NCBI GenBank assembly: GCA_002862745.1
Contig: PKDX01000053.1
Location: 1 to 64,000 of the forward strand
Source of the DNA: Bacteroidota bacterium
GTDB lineage: Bacteria; Bacteroidota; Bacteroidia; Chitinophagales; UBA8649
Direction of reading: 5' to 3'
Length of the DNA: 64,000 bases
A program made the position numbers and the translations under genes. The stretch's first letter is position 1, and every line of letters starts with the position of its first letter. The notes beneath the pieces were generated by a model, which was not told the origin of the DNA, made no database searches, and saw nothing but the letters and a program-made list of their open reading frames with translations. Positions 49,417 to 58,759 of the stretch are shown here, piece after piece.

Positions 49417-50592
49417 CTAGATATACAGTGTCTGAAGCACTACCAAACTAATGCCCAGGCATAGCAAAAGCAATGTAAGGCTTGTCTTGAGGGGTAGCAG
49501 TTTTATATTGTGAAGTTTGTGGTAAAAAACACCTACCAAAACGGATAGGAAATACGCCATATAGAGGGAGGTAAAGCCCTGTGAGGAATACGATAATAGA
49601 AGACAATGAAGTGTTATTATTGGCCACGCTGCAAGACCAAAGAAACGGAGTCCGTTTCGAGTAAAGACAAATTTCATTCCCCGGTTTCGAACCACAAAAT
49701 AGGCCAGGGTACAAGCTAATGGAATAATCGGTGCAAGGAGTATGATGTAGTTGATAAGGCTTGTCCCCACATTATTAGGTATACCTAAAAGATAGGCTTG
49801 TCGATTGAGGGAATTTTGCTGGCTTAACTTTTGAATCATATAGTCAATAAAGCTTAGCCCCCCGTGCTGGTAATATTTTCCTTGTATTAGCAAAAGGATG
49901 CTCAAGAGCAAGGTTAGCATGGTTACCCCTACAAAGTGCGCATAATGTTGGTCTCGCTTCCAACGGTATATACTGTAGATGGCCACGACAAGTCCAAAGA
50001 CAAAACCAAACCAAGAGGTTAATGCAAAACACAGCAATAGAATGCCATACCAAAAGAGATACTTGAGGCTCACAAACTTTCTTCGCATCCACAGCTTAAG
50101 GCTTGCATAGACAGAACCTATAAAAAACACTTGGGCTAACGTCTCAGGGCCATATATAATCCCTTGAAACCACAGAGTAGAAGGAAGAAAAAGATAAACA
50201 CTGGTGGCCACTATGGCGGGAACATAGGTGGGGCCTAGACCCTTTCGCAAACAAAGCAATGTGGTCGTTAAGTATACAAGAAAGGCACATAGGGCGTGTA
50301 GAAATAAGTTCAGGCTAAAAAGTGCTTGTACCCGAAGCTTTCCCTCGCCGTCTTGAGCTAGTAAATCATATAACCAAAAAGCCATGGGAGGTTGTCCCAA
50401 TCGGCTGGTAGAGCTTTCAAGATAGGATGCATTGCTATGGTCTATCATCTCAATGGTCTCCGTCCATAGGTTTGCACCGGGTTCCCATAAAACGAAGGGC
50501 AACCGAAAGCCTAGCGACAAGAAAAACAGAAGCAAGACACTAAGCAACGGCTTACGCTTAAGAAGGTCTATAAATTGTTTTTTACTATTCAA
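49417..50592 (-). CDS. Polytopic membrane protein, GT-C/GT39-like glycosyltransferase candidate
   Basis: ~10 hydrophobic segments, LGFRLPFVLWEPGANLWTETIEMIDHSN and AYLLGIPNNVGTSLINY loops. Confidence 0.5.
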   Translation of the reverse strand: MNSKKQFIDLLKRKPLLSVLLLFFLSLGFRLPFVLWEPGANLWTETIEMIDHSNASYLESSTSRLGQPPMAFWLYDLLAQDGEGKLRVQALFSLNLFLHALCAFLVYLTTTLLCLRKGLGPTYVPAIVATSVYLFLPSTLWFQGIIYGPETLAQVFFIGSVYASLKLWMRRKFVSLKYLFWYGILLLCFALTSWFGFVFGLVVAIYSIYRWKRDQHYAHFVGVTMLTLLLSILLLIQGKYYQHGGLSFIDYMIQKLSQQNSLNRQAYLLGIPNNVGTSLINYIILLAPIIPLACTLAYFVVRNRGMKFVFTRNGLRFFGLAAWPIITLHCLLLSYSSQGFTSLYMAYFLSVLVGVFYHKLHNIKLLPLKTSLTLLLLCLGISLVVLQTLYI

Positions 50593-50594
50593 TC

Positions 50595-52127
50595 TTAGGG
50601 TTCTAGACGTTGACTGGTTCTGGGGAATGGAATGGCTTCCCGAATATGGTCTAGTTTACATATCCAACAAAGTAAACGCTCTAGCCCAAGACCAAAGCCC
50701 GAGTGAGGGACGTTGCCGTAGCGGCGGAGATCAAGGTACCATTCGTACGCATTCTGTGGCAAATCATGTCGTTCGATTTGTTCTAGCAAATAGTCGATAT
50801 CTGTTTCGCGCTCTCCACCGCCTACAATTTCCCCATATCCTTCGGGGGCAAGCACGTCGATTCCTTTGGCATAATCAGGATAATCTGGATCTACCTTCAT
50901 GTAAAAGGCTTTGATAGCTTTGGGCCACCTGTATACCATAATGGGGCACCCATATAACATAGTCAGCACAGTCTCATCGCTGCCTCCAAAGTCTTCCCCG
51001 TGGGTAAAGTTAGAGGCCGATTCTAACCATTTAGGGTAATTGCGCAAATTCTCTTCGATCTGTTTTAGATCATTTTTAAGTGAGTCGGCTTTGTTTCTGT
51101 TAAAGTTTCTAACGCCCTTTTTTGAATTCATATCATTGGCAGCGGCCTCCCGCTCTTCAATTTCGAGCACAACTTCTTTTTGTCGTGCCACCTCTTTTTC
51201 GATTTCTCCCTCTAGGTAGGCTTTGGCCGTCATGCCATTCACATCGACTTCACTGCGAAGAATTTGAACAGCAAGGTCGTATGGAATCCGAGGAAAGATT
51301 TGATTTACGGATTGCAGCATGTCAAGATTCCTCCCGAGCACCTGAAAAGCTTCAGGGCATCGATCCATGACATCATTGACTACATACCGCAGCATTTCTT
51401 CGATCAAATCCATGTTCATATCTAGATCATAGAAGGCCATCTCGGGTTCCATCATCCAAAACTCGGTGAGGTGGCGCCGTGTCTTCGACTTTTCAGCTCG
51501 GAAGGTTGGTCCAAAGGTGTAGATTTTGCCTTGGGCCATGGCCATCGCCTCTCCATAGAGTTGACCGGACTGCGAAAGAAATGCTGAGCGGTCAAAATAT
51601 TCAGTGGCAAAAAGTTCGGTAGAGTTTTCCGCAGCATTGGACGATAGAATAGGGGCATCCATTTGAACAAACTCCCTTTCTTGAAAAAATTTGTGAATCG
51701 CGAAGATGGTGGCATTTCTAATTTGCATGATAGCCCACTGCCGCTTTGAACGCAGCCATAAATGCCGTTGGCTTAACAAAAAGTCTGTCCCATGGGCCTT
51801 TTTGGATATTGGGTATTCTTCAGAAACGCCAACAAGCTCAAAGGATTGAACCTGAATTTCTTTCCCCCCTTCTTGGCGTTCGTCAAAATGAAGGCTTCCT
51901 CTGACAATCAGCGAGGATTCTAGGCTAAAGGACTTAGTTTGTTCAAAGATTTCTTCTCCCAAGTCTTCTTGGCTGAATACACACTGGCAGTATCCGCTTC
52001 CATCTCGAAACACCACAAAACAAAGCCCTTTGCTATCTCGTCGACCGGCAACCCAGCCGCGAAGCTCAACGATGCTTCCCTCTGCTGATTGATGTAAAGA
52101 ATGAATGGTTTGAAATGTATTTTTCAT
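50595..52127 (-). CDS. asnS: Asparaginyl-tRNA synthetase
   Basis: VELRGWVAGRRDSKGLCFVVFRDGSGYCQCV, FRAEKSKTRRHLTEFWMMEPEMAF, YPDYAKGIDVLAPEGYGEIVGGGERE, FGLGLERLLCWICKLDHIREAIPFPRT. Confidence 0.96.
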   Translation of the reverse strand: MKNTFQTIHSLHQSAEGSIVELRGWVAGRRDSKGLCFVVFRDGSGYCQCVFSQEDLGEEIFEQTKSFSLESSLIVRGSLHFDERQEGGKEIQVQSFELVGVSEEYPISKKAHGTDFLLSQRHLWLRSKRQWAIMQIRNATIFAIHKFFQEREFVQMDAPILSSNAAENSTELFATEYFDRSAFLSQSGQLYGEAMAMAQGKIYTFGPTFRAEKSKTRRHLTEFWMMEPEMAFYDLDMNMDLIEEMLRYVVNDVMDRCPEAFQVLGRNLDMLQSVNQIFPRIPYDLAVQILRSEVDVNGMTAKAYLEGEIEKEVARQKEVVLEIEEREAAANDMNSKKGVRNFNRNKADSLKNDLKQIEENLRNYPKWLESASNFTHGEDFGGSDETVLTMLYGCPIMVYRWPKAIKAFYMKVDPDYPDYAKGIDVLAPEGYGEIVGGGERETDIDYLLEQIERHDLPQNAYEWYLDLRRYGNVPHSGFGLGLERLLCWICKLDHIREAIPFPRTSQRLEP

Positions 52128-52166
52128 TTAATATGTGCTCTCAATTTATAGACCGACAGAAAGGTA

Positions 52167-52174
52167 TAACTTTG
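52167..52174 (+). promoter_or_regulatory. Candidate Bacteroidota -7 promoter element (TAnnTTTG) for rpoN
   Basis: TAACTTTG exactly matches TAnnTTTG; weak -33-like TTTA at 52145-52148 (18-nt spacer); 14 nt before inferred rpoN ATG at 52189. Confidence 0.4.
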
Positions 52175-52188
52175 CTCATGATTATTCT

Positions 52189-53598
52189 ATGATTCGACAA
52201 CAGTTATCACAAAAACTTCTTCAACGGTTATCCCCTCAGCAAATCCAGTTGATGAAACTTCTCCAAATACCCGCAGGTAGTTTGGAGACAAGGGTGCGAG
52301 ACGAAATCGAAGCAAACCCCGCTTTAGAAGAAGGAAAGGACGAGCAAGAAAGCTCGGAGGCTATTGATCAGGAGCTAGCGGATTATATCGATGAAGACAG
52401 CTACCTCCAACGAAAACCCTCTAAAGCTAAACAGCGCACAGAGGACGACAAAACGATACCTGTGGCCGCCTCGACTACGTTTTCAGAACACCTAGATGCC
52501 CAACTTGGAGTACGGGAGGTAGAAGATCACCTTCATACACTTGCCTTACAGGTTATTGGAAGCTTGGATTCGGATGGATATTTGCGAAGGGATAATCTTT
52601 CGATAGTCAATGACCTCGCCTTTAGCCAAAACCTTACAACAACCGAAGAAGAGATCGAAAAGGCCGTAGAATTAGTCCAGTCCTTTGACCCCGCAGGAGT
52701 AGCGGCCCGGGACTTGAGGGAGTGTCTTTTGCTGCAACTTCGGCGAAAAGAAAGCACGCAAAGTATAAAGGAGGCCATCGAAATTTTGGAAGACCACTTT
52801 AATGCATTTTCTAAAAAACACTACGATAAGCTAATCAATGCGCTGGGCATTGACGATGAGGAGTTAAAATTAATTCAAGCCGAAATCCTTAAGCTTAATC
52901 CTCGGCCGTCAAGTGGATTTGCCCAGCATGCAGGACTAATGACGCACCAGGTGATTACACCAGATTTTAAGATCACGAACAATGAAGGTGTCTTGAGCCT
53001 GACCCTACATGCCCGCAATGCTCCAACCCTTCGGGTGAGCCAAAGCTTTAAAGAAATGCTAGAGGCAGAGAAACGAGCAAAACCAGAATCAAAGTCAGCC
53101 CAAGATGCCTTGGTATTTGTTAAACGAAAAATCGACTCGGCCAAGTGGTTTATCGATGCGATACGTCAACGACAAATCACGTTGATTACCACGATGGAGG
53201 CTATTATGGCCTATCAAGAAGACTTCTTTTTAACAGGAGACGAGGGTAAGCTAAAGCCCATGATTTTAAAAGACATTGCCGAAAAGACAGGTTATGATAT
53301 CTCCACAATAAGTAGAGTGTCTAACAGTAAGTTTGTTCAAACGGAATTTGGAACGATCAAGCTAAAAGCCCTGTTTTCTGAGAAGATGACCATGGCGGAC
53401 GGTGAAGAGATTTCATCAAAAAAAGTGAAAAGTGAATTGGCGGATATTATCGCCAACGAAGACAAACGAAAACCGCTAAGTGATCAAAAGCTTATGGAGG
53501 TAATGAAGGAAAAGGGCTACGATATTGCTCGCCGAACCATTGCCAAGTATAGAGAGCAATTGGATATTCCCGTAGCGCGATTGCGTAAAGAACTCTAG
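52189..53598 (+). CDS. rpoN: RNA polymerase sigma-54 factor
   Basis: MIRQQLSQKLLQRLSPQQIQLMKLLQIPAGSLETRVRDEIEANPALEEG (region I) and RpoN box ARRTIAKYREQLDIPVARLRKEL. Track start 52135 is upstream; Met at 52189 preferred. Confidence 0.96.
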   Translation: MIRQQLSQKLLQRLSPQQIQLMKLLQIPAGSLETRVRDEIEANPALEEGKDEQESSEAIDQELADYIDEDSYLQRKPSKAKQRTEDDKTIPVAASTTFSEHLDAQLGVREVEDHLHTLALQVIGSLDSDGYLRRDNLSIVNDLAFSQNLTTTEEEIEKAVELVQSFDPAGVAARDLRECLLLQLRRKESTQSIKEAIEILEDHFNAFSKKHYDKLINALGIDDEELKLIQAEILKLNPRPSSGFAQHAGLMTHQVITPDFKITNNEGVLSLTLHARNAPTLRVSQSFKEMLEAEKRAKPESKSAQDALVFVKRKIDSAKWFIDAIRQRQITLITTMEAIMAYQEDFFLTGDEGKLKPMILKDIAEKTGYDISTISRVSNSKFVQTEFGTIKLKALFSEKMTMADGEEISSKKVKSELADIIANEDKRKPLSDQKLMEVMKEKGYDIARRTIAKYREQLDIPVARLRKEL

Positions 53599-53617
53599 AA
53601 TACCATAGAAGTCGAGC

Positions 53618-54292
53618 ATGTCATTACAACAAGTTATTCAGCGTTTCGCCCAAGGACTCTCAATAGTCTTTCATCCAATATTCATCCCCATGGCCATGGC
53701 GTATGTTATTTTGGATACTTCTCCTTTTCGATACCCATTGGGCGATTACAGGTTTGTTGTTCCCCTGCTGTTAACAGGGATTTTTACCATTATCTATCCG
53801 ATTTTTATGTTGTTGATTTGTAGGGGACTTGGTCTAGTAAAATCAGTAGATCTTAGCGAACGACGGGATCGGATTGTCCCTTATATAGCCACCTCTTCCT
53901 TTATTTTTTGGGCGTATTTCATGATGCGAAAAGGATCAGATCCGGTAATTGGGCAAATTGACATATTGACCTACCACAATCCTTTGTTTGAAGCGATGTA
54001 CTTAGGGGTTTTTTTTACCCTTGTACTTTTATTGCTATGCACGTTATTTTGGAAGGTAAGTGCTCATTCAGCGAGTTCGGTAGCCCTTGTATTACTCGTT
54101 TACCATGTTGCGCCCTACTCGAATGAAAGTGTTCTTCCGTGGTGTATTGCTAGCGTCTTGATTGCGGGCTTTTCTGCTGCATCACGCCTTTACGTAAAGG
54201 CACATAGTATAGAACAAGTCATTGCTGGATGGTTTCTTGGAATCGTCGGGATGTCCCTTGGATTCTATTGGGTGTTTGATCTGGCAATCTGA
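53618..54292 (+). CDS. PAP2-like membrane phosphatase
   Basis: Multi-TM; FHPIFIPMAMAYVILD, ASRLYVKAHSIEQVIAGWFLGIVGMSLGF (H..EQV.AG.. pattern). Confidence 0.75.
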   Translation: MSLQQVIQRFAQGLSIVFHPIFIPMAMAYVILDTSPFRYPLGDYRFVVPLLLTGIFTIIYPIFMLLICRGLGLVKSVDLSERRDRIVPYIATSSFIFWAYFMMRKGSDPVIGQIDILTYHNPLFEAMYLGVFFTLVLLLLCTLFWKVSAHSASSVALVLLVYHVAPYSNESVLPWCIASVLIAGFSAASRLYVKAHSIEQVIAGWFLGIVGMSLGFYWVFDLAI

Positions 54293-55033
54293 TTAAAAAG
54301 CACTGATAAACAGGGAAACAGACCAAGGGGTCATTGATGGACCTTTGTCCTTTTTAAACAAGCCTGTTAAGCTGTAAAACCCTTGAATATTCAGCGCACC
54401 AATACCAATACGAGCAGTAGGCCCTGTGCGCAAGAAGTTCACATCACGGTATCGATTGGTGCGGAATACTTGATAGTTTCCGGTTTCATTGCGAACTTCC
54501 TTTTGATAGGAACGGAGCTTAAATCCAGTTTGCCACCCCAGTGCCCACTTAAAGGCTAGACCCTTTCTTTTGGGTTGACTTCTGAATCGAAGTTCAATCG
54601 GGATGTTGTAATAGATTACACCGAGTTTACTTCTTCGAACGCTATCCTGATTGCGAAAGTCAGCGGTTTCTTGAAAGGCTAATCCCGTTGAATCATGGAC
54701 AAAACGACCATTATGAAAGTAGTTGTTCCACTGCAACCCACCACCGATGGCAAGACTGAATTTTGATGGGGAATCTTCAGGGCCAAAGGGCATATCCACA
54801 AAAAAGTCGTAGCCCACTTCAAGGGATGACCAATACGGAGTAAATGCATTTTCATTATGACAAAGTCGGTTAAATCCAAGCCTTAGGACAAACTGATCGG
54901 CATTGCCCCCTATTTCTTCGTCAGAGAGAGCCTTGGTTAGATTGGCATCTAGGTCTCTTTGGGCATAAAGGGCAGTATTTCCAACTAGGAAAATGGAAAA
55001 AGCTAGGATGATAATGGACAGCACTCTGCACAT
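54293..55033 (-). CDS. Outer-membrane beta-barrel protein
   Basis: Signal peptide ending LYAQRDLD; amphipathic strands; C-terminal SVSLFISAF. Confidence 0.7.
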   Translation of the reverse strand: MCRVLSIIILAFSIFLVGNTALYAQRDLDANLTKALSDEEIGGNADQFVLRLGFNRLCHNENAFTPYWSSLEVGYDFFVDMPFGPEDSPSKFSLAIGGGLQWNNYFHNGRFVHDSTGLAFQETADFRNQDSVRRSKLGVIYYNIPIELRFRSQPKRKGLAFKWALGWQTGFKLRSYQKEVRNETGNYQVFRTNRYRDVNFLRTGPTARIGIGALNIQGFYSLTGLFKKDKGPSMTPWSVSLFISAF

Positions 55034-55070
55034 AATGATTATTTTATGGTGAATTTAAACAAAGATTTAG

Positions 55071-56099
55071 ATGCCAAAGAATAAGCATGCAGCTATTCGC
55101 TACAAGATCATTGACAAGATGTTAACCAGCCCTTCAAGGCCCTATCCTAGCAAAGAAGATATTTTGGATAAGCTGCGTAACGATTTAAAGGATTCCATCA
55201 GTGAACGCACGCTTCAAGAGGACCTAAGCGCCATGCGATTTGATGAAGGCCTTGGGTTTAATGCGCCTATTCGCTATAGCAGAAAGTACGGGGGTTATTA
55301 TTATGAAGACGCTCAATATTCCATTGCAAAACTTCCTATCTCTAGCAATGACCGAGAAGCCTTGGATATGGCGGCGCTGATTTTAAAACAATACGATAGC
55401 TTGCCCATTTTTAGTGAATTTTCTAATGTGGTGACTAAGCTTCAAACCGTGCTCGATGGGGTGGTGTCTGATTCTATTGAAGCGCGTCGACAAATGATTC
55501 AGTTTGAGGAAAGTCCCAATTATAAGGGCTTGGACCTCATTCAGCCCCTGCTGAGAGCGGTAGAACAGCAGTATCGAATAGACTTTACCTACCAGGGTTT
55601 TGCAAGTGCAGAAAAGCAGCGTGAAGACTTCGAGCCTTTATTATTGAAAGAATGGAGACAAATGTGGTATGTTATTGGCCGCTTCAAAGAGGCTGAGGCA
55701 AAAAAAACCTATGCTTTTGCGCTTGATAGGATTACTAATCTGGAAGTGAAGGAATCCGAAGGGTTTACCTTTCCCTATGACTTTAATGCCCGAGACCATT
55801 ATGCCCATGCGTATGGCATTTACAGAATGGATGGAAAACCCGAGCGGGTGAGGCTCAGGGTTTTTAATAAGACGATCAGGGGGTATATGCGCAATAATCC
55901 ATTTCACGCGTCACAAAAGATTACTAAAGAACGTGAAGACTATATGGACATAGAGCTTACCGTCTTTCCAACACCCGATTTAGAGGGTGATATCTTAAGG
56001 TTTTGCCCAGATATACAAGTGCTCTCCCCAAAAACATTGCGTGATAACATCGCAAAACGCATTCAAGACGGCTTGAGTCGAATGTCAAATAATCAATGA
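55071..56099 (+). CDS. WYL-domain transcriptional regulator
   Basis: N-terminal wHTH (IRYKIIDKMLTSPSRPYPSKEDILDKLRNDLKDSISERTLQEDLSAMR), WYL core (EQQYRIDFTYQGF...PLLLKEWRQMWYVIGRF...FALDRI). Confidence 0.92.
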   Translation: MPKNKHAAIRYKIIDKMLTSPSRPYPSKEDILDKLRNDLKDSISERTLQEDLSAMRFDEGLGFNAPIRYSRKYGGYYYEDAQYSIAKLPISSNDREALDMAALILKQYDSLPIFSEFSNVVTKLQTVLDGVVSDSIEARRQMIQFEESPNYKGLDLIQPLLRAVEQQYRIDFTYQGFASAEKQREDFEPLLLKEWRQMWYVIGRFKEAEAKKTYAFALDRITNLEVKESEGFTFPYDFNARDHYAHAYGIYRMDGKPERVRLRVFNKTIRGYMRNNPFHASQKITKEREDYMDIELTVFPTPDLEGDILRFCPDIQVLSPKTLRDNIAKRIQDGLSRMSNNQ

Positions 56100-56189
56100 C
56101 ACAGTGTATAACAAAAAAAGATTGACCAAACACTAAAACACATATAGGCAGTGTTTTGTGTGGTTTACTTTGAGGAAAAATTAGTCGCA

Positions 56190-56606
56190 ATGCAAACTAC
56201 CTTTTCCTTTAACGCCCCCTTGGATGCCACCAAGTCTTCTCAATCGTCCACGCGCCTGGCACCTCGTCGCAATTACACACAAGAATTGACGTCTCGCCTT
56301 TCACTTGCTTGTACGCTTGTCAATAGTGGAAATATTTTTTTAGCGAAAAAACTCGCAAGAGAAGTCGCGCTAAAAGCCCAGTCTTTAGGCATGTATATCG
56401 AATTCGAGGCGAAAGCCTTTCTTGGGATTATCGCCTACGACCAGGGAGATTGGGTGAGTGCTCGCCTGCACTTTTTCCAGGCGAAAGCATCGCTGTATCC
56501 CCAACATCCGAGCTACGCTTCAGATTGCAGGTATATTGACTCCTTGCTCAAACGATTGGATAATCATTCGACCCCCAAGCAGCGCAAACTTTCTTTGGCG
56601 GCCTAA
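56190..56606 (+). CDS. Hypothetical helical (TPR-like) protein
   Basis: Track starts 56151 (GTG) inside a hairpin; ATG at 56190 (MQTTFSFNAP) preferred; SLACTLVNSGNIFLAKKLAREVALKAQSLGMYIEFEAKAFLGIIAYDQGDWVSARLHFFQAKASL resembles TPR helices. Confidence 0.55.
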   Translation: MQTTFSFNAPLDATKSSQSSTRLAPRRNYTQELTSRLSLACTLVNSGNIFLAKKLAREVALKAQSLGMYIEFEAKAFLGIIAYDQGDWVSARLHFFQAKASLYPQHPSYASDCRYIDSLLKRLDNHSTPKQRKLSLAA

Positions 56607-57497
56607 CTACTTGAGTTGGTTCCAGCGCTTTTGATTGAGAAAAAAGCCAAGCTTTCGGCGCCAACCCCACATTTTCCATTCAAGAAAGTCTCGGGTAGAT
56701 AAGCTTGGATTAAGCCCCCACCTCCACAAGTTGTTCGGGAAAGGTCTAAGAGCATAGGGAAATTTGTGAAGATTTTCTTTCCAGGGAATGGTCTTCTTAA
56801 TCCGATTAAAGGCCTGCCGATTATGTTTGTAAAGCACAGAGTCAACGGGCGGCATAACTTCCAAACCAATATGTCTTGTGAGGTTAGCATCTGGCATGAA
56901 AAGAGGGTTTTCAGATAAGGAAAAGACCCAGTGGGCTAATCCTACACCAATAAAGGGAATACCAAGACAAATGGTGTCCATGTCAATGGATTGCAGGAGA
57001 TCTGGCGAAAAAACAAAACAGTCAAAACCCGGGTGAATCATGCCCTTATCAGCAAAAATTGCAGGTAAATCATCCGTGCGATTAAGGGCTATTGAAACAC
57101 GTTGACGATTAATAACAAGGGCATCATGACCTTTATTTAGGTAGTATGCCACACTTTCATAGAAATGCGGTGTTAGGATGATGTCGCAGTTGGTATAAAT
57201 CAGATAATCGCAAGACACGTTTTTTTTGGCCCGCAACAAAACCTCCTGAATTAAAGGAAGTTTTCTAGATGTGTAAGGAATAAAGTCTTGGACACTCCTC
57301 TCTAGGGGGGGGAGCAGGTCAAATTCTTGGGGCAGTCTATCATCAATTTTGGCATACTGAATGGCAGCAAGAGAAACATTCTGCGCACAAAACTTTTTGG
57401 CTAGTCGCATACTTTCAATCGTTAAGGATTGGCGTTTATATAGTTCGGCATTTTCCTCGGGATGTATGGTGTTGATGATGTGTGTGATGTTGTACAT
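56607..57497 (-). CDS. GT-A-like putative glycosyltransferase of polysaccharide locus 2
   Basis: CDYLIYTNCDIILTPHFYESVAYYLNKGHDALVINRQRV (NCD/DxD-like), GFDCFVFSPDLL. Contains an 8-nt G/C tract (57305-57312). Confidence 0.5.
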   Translation of the reverse strand: MYNITHIINTIHPEENAELYKRQSLTIESMRLAKKFCAQNVSLAAIQYAKIDDRLPQEFDLLPPLERSVQDFIPYTSRKLPLIQEVLLRAKKNVSCDYLIYTNCDIILTPHFYESVAYYLNKGHDALVINRQRVSIALNRTDDLPAIFADKGMIHPGFDCFVFSPDLLQSIDMDTICLGIPFIGVGLAHWVFSLSENPLFMPDANLTRHIGLEVMPPVDSVLYKHNRQAFNRIKKTIPWKENLHKFPYALRPFPNNLWRWGLNPSLSTRDFLEWKMWGWRRKLGFFLNQKRWNQLK

Positions 57498-57584
57498 AAT
57501 CTGCTATACTGAATAGGGTAAGATACCATGAATTGTAGGCACCATAAACGTTAAATTATGTATATTTTCTTTGTCAACTAAGAC

Positions 57585-58739
57585 ATGTCATCTACACCAC
57601 GAATTCCATTTCAAATTTTTCGACCGAATAACAGCTATCAGTCGGCAGTTGAAAAGCTGAACGGTCAATACGAGCACTTTCGGACAAATGTTGTTCAAAA
57701 AGGTTGTATTGAAAAACTCAAACGCTGGTATCCAAATGGAAAGGCCTACCTTACCCAATCTGCCACAGCAGGACTCATGATGGCAGCAGACAGTATAGAA
57801 TTTGCGCCAGGCGATGAAATTATTGTTCCGAGCTTCACTTTTGTAAGTGCTCTAAACCCCTTTGTTCGGCGCGGTGTACAAGTCGTATTTGTTCCTGCTA
57901 ATAAGAAAACCTTTGGTCCTGATTTGGATTATGTTCAACAAGCGATAACGTCTCGAACAAAAGCGATTATGATTATGCATTATGGAGGTGTTCCATGTGC
58001 TTCCCATCAAGAAATTACGGCCCTAAGCGACTTAGCAAGAGCACGGCGTATAGTCTTGATTGAAGATGCAGCAACGTGCTTTGGGTCAATGATTGAAGGG
58101 AAACCCTTGGGGAGTATGGGGGACTACGGTGTGATAAGTTTTGATATCACCAAGCACATTACTTCTATTAATGGTGGGCTATGTTTGGTGAGTTCCGAAC
58201 ATGATGATTCGAACGTAGCTCAAGTTTATCACAATGGCACGAATAGAAAAGATTTCGAGAGGGGATCTGTGGACTTTTACGATTGGCACACGTTGGGTTC
58301 AAAATATGCGATGAACGCACTGTCGGCAAGCATTTTACTTGCACAACTAGAGAGTGCTGCAGAAGTCTTAGGCCATCACCTAAAATTATCTAAACTGTAC
58401 ATAGACCATTTGGAAGATTTTGCCCAACAAATTGCTCGACAGGTCTATCCCCGTAAGGAGATGTTGTCCAATGGTCATCTCTTTGCTTGGATTGTGGATG
58501 ATGCTGAAGAACAGAAGGCGTTAATCCAATTTTTGGGTGACCATGGTATAGAGTGTCATAGTCATTATCGTGCCTTACATGCATCACCTATGGGTTTGTC
58601 TATCGGAAAAAAAATTGGGGACTTTACATTTACCGAACAACTTCCCTTTCGTATAGTGAGACTGCCTATTCATACAGGACTAGATTCAGCGGATATCATA
58701 AGAATTGCCTCAGTTATAAAATCATTCTATCTCAACTAA
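57585..58739 (+). CDS. DegT/DnrJ/EryC1-family PLP aminotransferase
   Basis: YLTQSATAGLMMAADSIEFAPGDEIIVPSFTFVSALNPFVRRGVQVVFV, LIEDAATCFGS, GVISFDITKHITSINGGLCLVS (PLP Lys). Confidence 0.9.
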   Translation: MSSTPRIPFQIFRPNNSYQSAVEKLNGQYEHFRTNVVQKGCIEKLKRWYPNGKAYLTQSATAGLMMAADSIEFAPGDEIIVPSFTFVSALNPFVRRGVQVVFVPANKKTFGPDLDYVQQAITSRTKAIMIMHYGGVPCASHQEITALSDLARARRIVLIEDAATCFGSMIEGKPLGSMGDYGVISFDITKHITSINGGLCLVSSEHDDSNVAQVYHNGTNRKDFERGSVDFYDWHTLGSKYAMNALSASILLAQLESAAEVLGHHLKLSKLYIDHLEDFAQQIARQVYPRKEMLSNGHLFAWIVDDAEEQKALIQFLGDHGIECHSHYRALHASPMGLSIGKKIGDFTFTEQLPFRIVRLPIHTGLDSADIIRIASVIKSFYLN

Positions 58740-58759
58740 TACCCATAGGAAGCATTTAA

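Noticed and set aside
55071-56099. WYL regulator as a marker of an anti-phage system
   Set aside because: Neighbours are an OM beta-barrel, a PAP2-like gene and a small TPR-like protein; no nuclease, helicase or other defence effector nearby.
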